Part shown: in pieces, positions 38,069-47,733 of the stretch
Position numbering within the stretch: the stretch's first letter is position 1
Layout of the letters: every line of letters starts with the position of its first letter
Origin: Sphingopyxis sp. USTB-05
GTDB lineage: Bacteria; Pseudomonadota; Alphaproteobacteria; Sphingomonadales; Sphingomonadaceae
Reading direction: 5' to 3'
DNA: 64,000 nt
Assembly: GCF_023822045.1 (NCBI RefSeq)
Contig: NZ_CP084712.1
Coordinates: forward strand, 62,001-126,000
Position numbers and translations under genes: made by a program
The notes under the pieces: model-generated
The model's input: only the letters and a program-made list of their open reading frames with translations
Database searches by the model: none
What the model was told of the DNA's origin: nothing

Positions 38069-39202
38069 TCAGTCCGTCAGATCGTCCCACATTTCCTTGA
38101 TACGACCAAAAAAGCCCTGGCTTGCGGGGCATTCCTCGCCGGTTTCGGTCTCGCGGAATTCGCAGAGCAATTCCTTTTGCCGTGCGGTCAGCTTCGTCGG
38201 CGTCTCGACGTCGATCTGGACGACAAGGTCGCCATGACCGCGGCCGTTCAATACCGGCATGCCCGCGCCGCGCTGGCGAAGTTGCTTGCCCGATTGGATG
38301 CCCGCGGGGATGGCGATGTCGTGCATCTGGCCATCGAGGCCGGGAATGCCGATCTCGCCGCCCAATGCAGCGGTGGTGAAGCTGATCGGCGCGCGCGTGA
38401 ACAGCGTCGTGCCCTCGCGCTCGAACACTTTGTGCCGCGCCATATGCAGGAAAATATAAAGGTCGCCCGGCGCCGCGCCGCGTGCGCCGCTTTCGCCTTC
38501 GCCCGACAGGCGGATGCGCGTGCCCTCGTCGACACCCGCCGGGATGTTGACGGTCAGCGTCTTGCGCCGGTCGACCCGGCCCTCGCCATGGCATGAGTTA
38601 CAGGGGTCGGCGATGACTTCGCCCGCGCCCTGACAGGTCGGGCAGGTGCGTTCGACCATGAAGAAACCCTGCTGCGCGCGCACCTTGCCATGGCCGGCGC
38701 AGGTCGTGCAGCGATTGGTCTGGGTGCCGGGCTTGGCGCCCGATCCGTCGCACGTCTCGCAGCGCGCCGCGACATCGACCTGAATCTCGCGCGTGACGCC
38801 CGAAAAGGCGTCCTCGAGCCGGATTTCCATGTCGTAGCGCAGGTCGGCGCCGCGCGCGGGACCGCGCTGCTGACGTCCGCCTCCGCCAAATGCCGAGCCG
38901 AAGATCGATTCGAAAATATCGCCGATGTCGCCGAAATCGGCATTGCCGCCACCGCCGAAGCCGCCCGCGCCGCCATTGACGCCCGCCTTGCCGAACCGGT
39001 CATAGGCTGCGCGCTTCTGCGGATCCTTCAGGCAGTCATAGGCTTCGCTGATGGCCTTGAAGCGCGCTTCGCTGTCATCGCACCCCGGGTTCTTGTCGGG
39101 GTGATATTTCATTGCGAGCTTGCGATAGCTCGCCTTCAGCGTCGCATCGTCGGCTGAGCGCTCGACTTCCAGCAGTTCGTAATAATCGATGTCGAGTGAC
39201 AT
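38069..39202 (-). CDS. dnaJ: Chaperone protein DnaJ
   Basis: This 377-residue type I DnaJ has a J domain with the HPD motif (KYHPDKNPG), a Gly/Phe-rich linker (about 75-110) and a zinc domain with four CxxCxGxG-type repeats (CETCDGSGA, CTTCAGHGK, CPTCQGAGE, CNSCHGEGR). The C-terminal client-binding domains look complete. It stimulates DnaK ATP hydrolysis and delivers unfolded substrates. It lies 64 bases downstream of dnaK in the same orientation, and the gap can fold into a GC-rich hairpin. Confidence 0.97.
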   Translation of the reverse strand: MSLDIDYYELLEVERSADDATLKASYRKLAMKYHPDKNPGCDDSEARFKAISEAYDCLKDPQKRAAYDRFGKAGVNGGAGGFGGGGNADFGDIGDIFESIFGSAFGGGGRQQRGPARGADLRYDMEIRLEDAFSGVTREIQVDVAARCETCDGSGAKPGTQTNRCTTCAGHGKVRAQQGFFMVERTCPTCQGAGEVIADPCNSCHGEGRVDRRKTLTVNIPAGVDEGTRIRLSGEGESGARGAAPGDLYIFLHMARHKVFEREGTTLFTRAPISFTTAALGGEIGIPGLDGQMHDIAIPAGIQSGKQLRQRGAGMPVLNGRGHGDLVVQIDVETPTKLTARQKELLCEFRETETGEECPASQGFFGRIKEMWDDLTD

Positions 39203-39266
39203 AGGTCAAACAGGCCCCCTCCGGCCCGCCGGGCCCGCATGGCGCGGACCCGGCGAGGGAGTTTTC

Positions 39267-41177
<1,911 letters not shown>

Positions 41178-41246
41178 TGATAATACGTCCTTGTTGCTTC
41201 CTCGACGCCCTGAAAAGGCACGCCGTCCATGGTTTTGATGGGGGCG

Positions 41247-41274
41247 ATATAGGTGCGCTTTGCCTTGGCACAAG
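41247..41274 (-). promoter_or_regulatory. Heat-shock (sigma-32-type) promoter of dnaK
   Basis: On the minus strand, CTTG, a 17-base spacer and CCTATAT match the alphaproteobacterial RpoH pattern CTTG-N17-CYTATNT. The predicted start of transcription is near 41240, giving a leader of about 60 bases before dnaK. No CIRCE operator was seen. Confidence 0.65.
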
Positions 41275-41332
41275 GGCTTTCACGGCTTATCGAGGGTGCG
41301 AAAATATCGCGCTTTTACGGAGTCCTCCCAAA

Positions 41333-41869
41333 ATGAAACCCTTCGCTCTTGCCGCTCTCGCCGCCACTGCGCTCAGCCTGACCGGCTGCGGCGATAATCT
41401 GGTCGCCGCCAAGCCGCTCAATGTGGTGAGCGGGCATATCGTGATGGGGGCGACGCCCGACCGTCCGGCGGTCGGCTATTTTCGCGTCCAGGGCGGCCCG
41501 CAGCCGGTCCGGCTTGTCGCGGTGACCGCCGACCTCGCGCAGCGTGTCGAAATGCACGAAAGCGTGAAGGAAAATGGCGTCGTGACGATGAAGCCGCTGC
41601 TGCGCGCCGACGTGCCTGCCAAGGGCGACCTGGTGTTCAAACAGGGCGGCAAGCATTTGATGATCTGGGGCATCAACGGCGCCGCGGTCCGCGCGGGCAA
41701 GTTGCCGATGGCGTTCGTTTTCACCAACAACAATAATGAACGCATCCTCTTCGACATGGTGATCAAGCCTGCCGAGGGTGCCGAGGCAGCCGCCGATCAT
41801 GGCGCGATGGACCATGGCGCGATGGAAAAGGGCGCCGACCAAGCGGCCCCGGACGCTGCGAAGAAATAG
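41333..41869 (+). CDS. PCu(A)C-type copper chaperone lipoprotein
   Basis: The 178-residue protein has a lipoprotein signal (SLTGCGD, Cys about 19). The DUF461 cupredoxin-like domain carries the Cu(I) ligands as EMHESVKENGVVTM and KHLMIWG, that is H-x10-M ... H-x-M. PCu(A)C delivers copper to the CuA site of cytochrome oxidase. The C-terminal tail contains two His/Met motifs (DHGAMDHGAME) that could hold extra copper. GGAG lies 11 bases before the ATG. The gene is divergent from dnaK. Confidence 0.88.
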   Translation: MKPFALAALAATALSLTGCGDNLVAAKPLNVVSGHIVMGATPDRPAVGYFRVQGGPQPVRLVAVTADLAQRVEMHESVKENGVVTMKPLLRADVPAKGDLVFKQGGKHLMIWGINGAAVRAGKLPMAFVFTNNNNERILFDMVIKPAEGAEAAADHGAMDHGAMEKGADQAAPDAAKK

Positions 41870-41883
41870 GGATGCATTCCGAC

Positions 41884-41970
41884 ACTTCGTCATTGCGAGC
41901 GAAGCGAAGCAATCCAGAGCGGTTTACGCCACTCTGGATTGCCGCGTCGCTTCGCTCCTCGCAATGACGG
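41884..41970. repeat. Dispersed inverted repeat, family C copy 2
   Basis: The arms are cgtcattgcgagcgaagcga and its partner (gtcgcttcgctcctcgcaatgac), and an inner inverted pair (aatccagagcgg / actctggatt) forms a second stem. It shares the outer arm with 38019-38053. It occupies the gap between the copper chaperone gene and the HExxH gene. Confidence 0.85.
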
Positions 41971-41977
41971 GGTTTTA

Positions 41978-42454
41978 ATGCCGCGTCCGTCGCGACCGCT
42001 CACGCCTGGCGAGGTCGCGCTTGCCCGGACGGTGTTCGGGGGCGGGATCGCCTATGACCGCGTGCGCGTGAACCACCATAAGTGGATTTTCTTCCAGCCG
42101 CGCCACATCGTCATGGCGCCGATGGGCAGCCTGCATTTCAACCCGCATGGCGATCTTTATTGCGACGATTTCAGCGTCGCGTCGCAGCGATTGCAGGGGC
42201 TGTTCATCCACGAGATGACGCATGTCTGGCAGGCGCAGACGCGCGGACGCTGGTATCTGGTGCTGATGCGCCATCCCTTCGCGACCTACAGCTACAGCCT
42301 CAAACCCGGTTGGCTGCTCGAACGCTACGGGCTCGAACAACAGGCCGAGATCGTTCGTCATTATTGGTTGCTGACCCAGGGGCTGGTCGTCGGCGGCGCG
42401 CCGGGAATCGAGGCCTATCGTGCGATACTGCCGTCATCATGGGACGCGGCATGA
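41978..42454 (+). CDS. Vgr-related HExxH protein
   Basis: This 158-residue protein has LFIHEMTHVWQ (HEMTH at 78-82), a zinc-peptidase-like motif inside a compact domain, and no signal peptide. It resembles small proteobacterial proteins annotated as 'Vgr-related'; the name reflects similarity only and no type VI secretion gene is near. The ATG (MPRPSRPL) lies directly after a repeat; starting at 41939 would make the repeat coding. The ribosome site is weak. Enzymatic activity is not established. Confidence 0.75.
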   Translation: MPRPSRPLTPGEVALARTVFGGGIAYDRVRVNHHKWIFFQPRHIVMAPMGSLHFNPHGDLYCDDFSVASQRLQGLFIHEMTHVWQAQTRGRWYLVLMRHPFATYSYSLKPGWLLERYGLEQQAEIVRHYWLLTQGLVVGGAPGIEAYRAILPSSWDAA

Positions 42455-42510
42455 TGGATGCGACAATTACCGGCTAGCCAGAGGGGCGGCGTTCGTCCTA
42501 TGTTCCTCTC

Positions 42511-43866
42511 ATGGATGGAACCGCCCTCGTCGTCGCCCTTGTTGCCCTCGCCATCGGGGGCCTGATCGGCTGGCTTTTTGCCGGCCGCCAGTCGGGCGCG
42601 CTCAAGGCCGAGCGCGACGGGCTTTCGGAGCGGTTCAAGACCGCGGTGACGGACCTCGCGGCCGAGGCCGAGGCGCGCAAGGCAGCCGATATCCAGCTTG
42701 CGGCTTTGCTCAGCGAACAGCGCGCGCGCGACGAGGCGCATGATGCGCAGATCGCGCAACTGAAAGACGCGCAGGCCGCGCTGACGGCGCAGTTTCGTGA
42801 GGTCGGGCAGGTGATGCTCGATGGTGCGCAAAAAGCGTTCCTCGAACGCGCCGAGGCGCGCTTTAAGGAGAGCGAGGCGACCGCAGGGCAGAATCTGAAA
42901 GCGCTGCTGCATCCGGTCCACGACCGGCTCGAAAAATATGAGGCGGCGGTGGCGAAGGTCGAGGCCGAGCGCCGCGACGCCTTTGGCCTGCTCCATGGCC
43001 AGATCGCGGCGATGCGCGAGGGCACCGAACGCGTGTCGAGCGAGGCTGCGAAACTCGTCAACGCACTGCGCAACGCGCCCAAGGCGCGGGGGCGCTGGGG
43101 CGAGCAGCAACTGCGCAACGTGCTCGAAAGCTGCGGCCTCTCCGAGCACGCCGATTTCCAGACCGAGGTTAGCGTGAACGACGGCGACGGCGGGCGGCTG
43201 CGCCCGGACGTCGTCGTGCGCGTACCCGGCGGGCAGAATCTCGTGATCGACGCCAAAGTGTCCTTGAACGCCTATCAGGATGCGTTCGGCGCGGTGGAGG
43301 AGCGAGAGAAAGCGGCACATCTCGTCGCGCACGCTGCGGCGATGAAGGCGCATGTGAATACGCTTGGCGCCAAAGCCTATTGGAACCAGTTCGACGACAC
43401 CCCCGACTTCGTCGTGATGTTCGTGCCCGGCGAGCATTTCCTTGCCGCCGCGCTCGATCAGGACGCGGGGCTTTGGGATTATGCGTTCGAGCGCAAGGTG
43501 CTGCTCGCGACCCCGACCAACCTCATCGCGATCGCGCGCACCGTCGCGGCGGTGTGGCGGCAGGAAAAGCTCGCCAATCAGGCGCGCGAGATCGCCGCGC
43601 TGGGCAAGGAGCTTTACGCGCGCATGTCGGTGATGGGCGGGCATATCGCCAAGGTCGGGCGCAATCTCGATCAGGCGACGGGGGCGTACAACGCTTTCGT
43701 CGGCAGCTTCGAATCGCAGGTGCTGACGCAGGCAAAGCGTTTCGAGGCGCTCGACATCGAAACCGGCGACAAGGAAATCCCGGCGCTCCCCGTCGCCGAA
43801 CAGGCGGCGCGCCCGCTGGCCAAGCTGGCTGGGACGCCCGCGGCGGTCAACGACGCGGGGGAATAG
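42511..43866 (+). CDS. rmuC: DNA recombination protein RmuC
   Basis: The 451-residue protein has an N-terminal membrane helix (about 5-22: VVALVALAIGGLIGWLFA), a long coiled coil (about 25-160) and the RmuC domain. The domain includes GRWGEQQLRNVLESCGL, RLRPDVVVRVPGGQNLVIDA and FVVMFVPGEHFLAAAL. RmuC limits inversion or rearrangement at short inverted repeats and has a predicted nuclease fold. Length and motifs are normal. It appears monocistronic, with the repeat at 43897-43978 downstream. Confidence 0.93.
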   Translation: MDGTALVVALVALAIGGLIGWLFAGRQSGALKAERDGLSERFKTAVTDLAAEAEARKAADIQLAALLSEQRARDEAHDAQIAQLKDAQAALTAQFREVGQVMLDGAQKAFLERAEARFKESEATAGQNLKALLHPVHDRLEKYEAAVAKVEAERRDAFGLLHGQIAAMREGTERVSSEAAKLVNALRNAPKARGRWGEQQLRNVLESCGLSEHADFQTEVSVNDGDGGRLRPDVVVRVPGGQNLVIDAKVSLNAYQDAFGAVEEREKAAHLVAHAAAMKAHVNTLGAKAYWNQFDDTPDFVVMFVPGEHFLAAALDQDAGLWDYAFERKVLLATPTNLIAIARTVAAVWRQEKLANQAREIAALGKELYARMSVMGGHIAKVGRNLDQATGAYNAFVGSFESQVLTQAKRFEALDIETGDKEIPALPVAEQAARPLAKLAGTPAAVNDAGE

Positions 43867-43896
43867 GGGCTGCGGGGGAATTGAGCCGCCCCCAAC

Positions 43897-43978
43897 CCGT
43901 TTGTGTCGAGCGAAGTCGAGACACCCATCAGCAGCGCATGCCTTCACGGTGTCTCGACTTCGCTCGACACGAACGGAG
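43897..43978. repeat. Dispersed inverted repeat with gtgtcgagcgaagtcgagac arms
   Basis: Arms of about 22 bases (gtgtcgagcgaagtcgagacac and the complement gtgtctcgacttcgctcgacac) flank a 30-base centre, with gttt on one side and gaacgga on the other. It is similar in layout, and in its aacgga flank, to family B at 10491 and 20249. It lies between the converging rmuC and META genes. Confidence 0.85.
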
Positions 43979-43991
43979 GATGGGGCTGCGT

Positions 43992-44693
43992 CTAGATCAC
44001 CCGCCGCAACACCGCCGTTCGATCGCCGCTGCCCGTCAGGACGAGCGTGCCGTCGTCGGCGAAGGTCAGATTGACCGTTGTCGTCATCAATTTGAAGAAG
44101 AGCTGTTCCAGCTCCATGCCTGGACAGGCCATTTCGGTCGCCATCAGCGGCCCCGCTGTCAGCGTGTCGCCGGTCGCCGAATAGCGGCCCGAAAAGCGGT
44201 TGCAGCCCGCGCTGCCGCTGAGCCGGTCGCCGCCGAATTGCAGCGAGGTCGGGCGGTCCGAGGTGACCGGCTTTCCGCCGATCGACACGAAGGTCCAGTT
44301 CGACCCCGCGAGCGTGTCGGGCGGCAGCACCGCGCCGCCGCAGCCTTGCACGCTCTTGCCATCGGCGACGACGCGCACCGTGTCGGAATAAAGCCGATCG
44401 CTCATCCCGTCGCTGCACTTCGTCTTCTGGATGGTGACCGACAGCCGGTCGGTTACATAGGAGCGTCCGTTTGACGACGACTTCGCGCCGGGGTTCGGCA
44501 CCATGATCTTCGTCTCGCCATAGTCGCCATCATAATTCAGCCGCGACGGCGTGATTTCGAGCGTCCAGCCGGGTTCGGTGCCGAGCGCCATATAGGCGGC
44601 GGGCTGATCGCCCGGACCTTGCGGCGGCGTATCGGCAACGGGGGTGCAGGCGGCGAGCGCGAGCAGCGAAGCGGCGGGTAGGATCCTGATCAT
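43992..44693 (-). CDS. META-domain lipoprotein
   Basis: The 233-residue lipoprotein has signal LALAACTP. An N-terminal domain resembles COG3650 membrane proteins (LGTEPGWTLEI). A C-terminal META/HslJ domain (about 125-233) has GSNWTFVSIGG, GSAGCNRFSGRY and MATEMACPG. META proteins are linked to heat resistance and virulence in other bacteria but lack a defined activity. Two Cys pairs could form disulfides. It is separated from the TrmH gene by 52 bases. Confidence 0.87.
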   Translation of the reverse strand: MIRILPAASLLALAACTPVADTPPQGPGDQPAAYMALGTEPGWTLEITPSRLNYDGDYGETKIMVPNPGAKSSSNGRSYVTDRLSVTIQKTKCSDGMSDRLYSDTVRVVADGKSVQGCGGAVLPPDTLAGSNWTFVSIGGKPVTSDRPTSLQFGGDRLSGSAGCNRFSGRYSATGDTLTAGPLMATEMACPGMELEQLFFKLMTTTVNLTFADDGTLVLTGSGDRTAVLRRVI

Positions 44694-44745
44694 GCGGCAT
44701 CTCCTGAACGCTTCATGCTGATCGATCGATGAACCGCGCGGCCGG

Positions 44746-45561
44746 CTATTGGTTCCGCCGCTGGTTCAACACCTCATAAGCCATCACCGCCGTCGCGACC
44801 GCCGCGTTCAGGCTGTCGGCCTTGCCCATCATCGGCATCTTCACCCGCACATCTGCGGCGGCGGCATAGTCGGCGGGCATGCCCTGCGATTCATTGCCGG
44901 TGAGGATGAAGGTCGGCGCGGCGTAGCGCACTGCCTGATAATCCTCGGTATCGTCGCCGAGCCACGTCGCGACGAGTTGGCCGGTCCCCTGGCGCAGCCA
45001 TGGGAGAAACTCCTCCCAGCGCGTCACCACCAGCTTCTGCGTAAAGATCGCGCCCATGCTCGCGCGCACTGCCTCGACCGCATAGGGATCGGTACTTTCA
45101 TCGAGCAGGATCAGCCCGCCCGCGCCGACCGCGTCGCCGGTACGAAGCATCGTGCCCAGATTGCCGGGATCGCGCAGCCGCTCGGCGACGAGCCAGATCG
45201 GCGCGGCATCGCGGTCGATGTCGGCAAGCGTCGTCTGCGGCTCGGCATAGATGCCGACGATGGTCTGCGGATTATCCTTGCCCGACAGTTTCGAAAGGAT
45301 CGCGCCCGTCGTGTCGATGACTTCGCCGCCCGCGGCCAGCGTGTCGGCGACCAGCGCCGCCGCGAGAGGGTGCGCGTCACCCTCGGGGCCCAGGAACAGC
45401 CATTGCGGGAGCACGCCCGCCTCGCGCGCCTCGGTCGCGATACGCAGCCCCTCGGCGAGGAACAGTCCCTCGGCGCGGCGGTGGCGTTTTTCGCGCAACA
45501 GCCGCATCCGCTTCACCAGCGGGTTCGATAGGCTTTCGATGGTTGAACGGCGACCGGTCAT
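44746..45561 (-). CDS. TrmH/SpoU-family RNA 2'-O-methyltransferase
   Basis: The 271-residue product has an N-terminal substrate-binding domain (SNPLVKRMRLLREKRHRR) and a SPOUT catalytic domain. The knot motifs are ERLRDPGNLGTMLRTGDAVG, FILTGNESQGMP and MPMMGKADSLNAAVATAVMAYE. It methylates ribose 2'-OH in rRNA or tRNA using SAM; which site cannot be deduced. Its start codon is 4 bases from the HPr stop, so it probably belongs to the same transcript. Confidence 0.92.
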   Translation of the reverse strand: MTGRRSTIESLSNPLVKRMRLLREKRHRRAEGLFLAEGLRIATEAREAGVLPQWLFLGPEGDAHPLAAALVADTLAAGGEVIDTTGAILSKLSGKDNPQTIVGIYAEPQTTLADIDRDAAPIWLVAERLRDPGNLGTMLRTGDAVGAGGLILLDESTDPYAVEAVRASMGAIFTQKLVVTRWEEFLPWLRQGTGQLVATWLGDDTEDYQAVRYAAPTFILTGNESQGMPADYAAAADVRVKMPMMGKADSLNAAVATAVMAYEVLNQRRNQ

Positions 45562-45565
45562 CCGG

Positions 45566-45844
45566 TCAATCCTCGCCGAAGCTGTCCTTGACCAGCCCGA
45601 CCAGCTTCAGCAGCGCCGCGTCGGCGCCGTCGCCCTTGGTGTGGATCGTGATCGAGTCGCCCTTTGCGGCGCCGAGCATCATCAGTCCCATGATCGAGGT
45701 GCCGTTGACGCGCGATCCGCCCTTTTCGACCTCAACCGACACGCTTTCGGGCAAGCGGCTGACAAAGGTCACGAACTTGGCGCTCGCACGCGCGTGAAGG
45801 CCGCGCTGATTGGTGATTTCGACCGTCTCGGAATTTTCGTTCAA
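45566..45844 (-). CDS. ptsH: HPr phosphocarrier protein
   Basis: The product has 92 residues. His17 in NQRGLHARAS is the PEP-dependent phosphorylation site, and Ser50 in NGTSIMGLMML is the site for HPr kinase. In alphaproteobacteria this protein belongs to a regulatory, non-transporting PTS. The start is a TTG that overlaps the stop of the EIIA gene (TTGA), so translation is probably coupled. No ATG lies in a usable position. Enzyme I is not in the window. Confidence 0.93.
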   Translation of the reverse strand: MNENSETVEITNQRGLHARASAKFVTFVSRLPESVSVEVEKGGSRVNGTSIMGLMMLGAAKGDSITIHTKGDGADAALLKLVGLVKDSFGED

Positions 45845-46269
45845 GGGCCCACTCCCAGCATTTCCGACGCGACCGAAATATATTTCTGGCCGGCTTCCTT
45901 CGCCGCGATCACCGCGGCGCGAAGTTCCATCGTCTTGCGCGCGCTTTCGAGGCGGATCAGCATCGGCAGGTTGACGCCTGCGATCACTTCGGTGCGCCCC
46001 GCCTCGAGCAGGCTGATCGCGAGGTTCGACGGGGTGCCGCCGAACAGGTCGGTCAGCATCACGACGCCGCGGCCTTCGTCGACCTTGCGAATCGCGTCGG
46101 CGATTTCCTTGCGGCGCATCTCCATATTGTCGTTCGGGCCGATGCACACGGTCGCGACCGCCCTTTGCGGACCGACGACATGCTCCATCGCGCGCACCAT
46201 TTCCTCGGCAAGGCGGCCGTGGGTGACGAGCACCATTCCCAGAAGCGGCAGAGCCTTATCGTTCGCCAT
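45841..46269 (-). CDS. PTS EIIA component, mannose family
   Basis: The product has 142 residues. The phosphoacceptor His17 lies in LVTHGRLAEE, and VVMLTDLFGGTPSN marks the EIIA-Man fold. No membrane components accompany it, so this is the regulatory EIIA that receives phosphate from HPr and passes information rather than sugar. It lies between rapZ and ptsH in a tight block. Confidence 0.93.
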   Translation of the reverse strand: MANDKALPLLGMVLVTHGRLAEEMVRAMEHVVGPQRAVATVCIGPNDNMEMRRKEIADAIRKVDEGRGVVMLTDLFGGTPSNLAISLLEAGRTEVIAGVNLPMLIRLESARKTMELRAAVIAAKEAGQKYISVASEMLGVGP

Positions 46270-46283
46270 GCAGTCGTCGACCC

Positions 46284-47222
46284 TTATATGTTGCCGCCGG
46301 GCGCGGAAGCCGCGGGCGGGGGCCTGCCCTCAAGCCCATCTTGCGGGGCAGAGTCAAGATTGCGGTGGGTCAGCGTTGGCTCATATCCGGACTCGCGTAG
46401 CGTTTGGGCAACACGGCTCGCGACATGGACCGATCGGTGGCGTCCCCCCGTACAGCCGAAGGCAATGGTGACATAGCTTTTGCCCTCGGCGCGGTAGCGC
46501 GGCAGCAAGGTGAGGATCAACTTCTCGATCTGCGACAGGCTGTCTTCATAGGCGGGATCGGCAATCACATAGGCGGCGACATCGGAATCGAGCCCGGTTC
46601 CGGGCTTGAGCTTCGGATCCCAGTGCGGGTTGCGCAGATAACGCATGTCGAAGACGAGGTCGGCGTTGCGCGGCAGCCCGCGCGCGAAGCCGAAGCTCAT
46701 CACATTGAGGACGGGTTCGCCCTCGTCGGCATCGCCGAACCGTTGGCGGATTTCCTGCTGCAGATCGTTGCTGCTGTAGTTGGTCGTGTCGACGACATGC
46801 TCGGCCCAGCGGCGGAGCGGCTCCATCATCTCGCGCTCCCGCGCGATCCCGTCGGCGGCGGGGCGGTCCTCGGCCATGGGATGGCGGCGGCGCGTTTCAG
46901 AGAAACGGCGTTCGAGTTCGGCACCGGCGCAATCGAGGAACAGGGTCTGGATGTCGCGTCCGCCCGCCTCGCGCAAATCCTTGATTCGGCGCACGAGCAG
47001 CGCGGGACGGAAGCCGCGGCTACGGCTGTCGATGCCGATCGCGAGCGGGCGCCCCGCCTCGCTGCGCTGCATCGGCGCGTCGATCAGCGTTTCGAGCAGC
47101 GCGAGTGGCAGATTGTCGACCACTTCCCAGCCAAGGTCCTCGAGCACCTTCAGCACGGTCGATTTGCCCGCACCCGACAGGCCGGTGACCAGCAACAGGC
47201 GCGATTCGGCGGCCGCGCTCAT
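46284..47222 (-). CDS. rapZ: RNase adapter protein RapZ
   Basis: The 312-residue protein has Walker A TGLSGAGKS (about 13-21), Walker B-like QTLFLDCAGAELERRFSETRR and a C-terminal domain with SFGFARGLP, DMRYLRNPHW and FGCTGGRHRSVHVA. In enterobacteria RapZ guides RNase E to the GlmZ RNA and so controls glucosamine-6-phosphate synthesis. In alphaproteobacteria its partners are less clear. It begins 11 bases after hprK and belongs to the regulatory operon. Confidence 0.94.
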   Translation of the reverse strand: MSAAAESRLLLVTGLSGAGKSTVLKVLEDLGWEVVDNLPLALLETLIDAPMQRSEAGRPLAIGIDSRSRGFRPALLVRRIKDLREAGGRDIQTLFLDCAGAELERRFSETRRRHPMAEDRPAADGIAREREMMEPLRRWAEHVVDTTNYSSNDLQQEIRQRFGDADEGEPVLNVMSFGFARGLPRNADLVFDMRYLRNPHWDPKLKPGTGLDSDVAAYVIADPAYEDSLSQIEKLILTLLPRYRAEGKSYVTIAFGCTGGRHRSVHVASRVAQTLRESGYEPTLTHRNLDSAPQDGLEGRPPPAASAPGGNI

Positions 47223-47232
47223 CGTCGATGCC

Positions 47233-47679
47233 TCATGCCGCGGGTGCCAGTCGTTCGAGCGCGAGCAGGATCTTGATCGGCGCCGACGCCTCGAACGCCG
47301 ACAGCAACAGCGCGGGCAGCGGGTGGCCCGCGACCGTCTCGACCTGATTGACTGCTGGCATGCGGTCGTAGCGGTCGGTCAGGCGCACCGCGAGCGCGAG
47401 CGGGACGGGTGCCGTCCACGGCCGCTCGACGATCCCGATCCCGCGCACTTCCAGCTTGCCCGCCAGGTTTTCGGGCGGCCGGCACCACAGCCGGCCGCGT
47501 TCGAACCAGATATCGCAGCGGTCGTCGGCAACCAGCCGCGCGCCGCGATCGATCAGCCGCAGCGCCAGGTCCGATTTGCCCTGTCCCGAATTGCCGAGGA
47601 TCAGCACGCCGCCATTGCCCGCTGCGACGCAGCTCGCATGGATATTGACGATTTGCGTGTTGGTCCGGCTCGGAAGCAT
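47233..47679 (-). CDS. hprK: HPr kinase/phosphorylase, short alphaproteobacterial form
   Basis: The 148-residue protein comprises only the catalytic domain, with P-loop [11 protein letters not shown] (29-36 core) and signature [10 protein letters not shown]. Firmicute HprK has about 310 residues with an extra N-terminal domain; the short form is usual in alphaproteobacteria. It phosphorylates and dephosphorylates Ser of HPr. I chose the ATG (MLPSRTNTQ) over a TTG 36 bases upstream. It lies between chvG and rapZ. Confidence 0.9.
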   Translation of the reverse strand: MLPSRTNTQIVNIHASCVAAGNGGVLILGNSGQGKSDLALRLIDRGARLVADDRCDIWFERGRLWCRPPENLAGKLEVRGIGIVERPWTAPVPLALAVRLTDRYDRMPAVNQVETVAGHPLPALLLSAFEASAPIKILLALERLAPAA

Positions 47680-47733
47680 GTCGCATGGCTTACCGGCGAC
47701 GGTGCGGTGCCGCAAGACGATAGGATGACGGCG

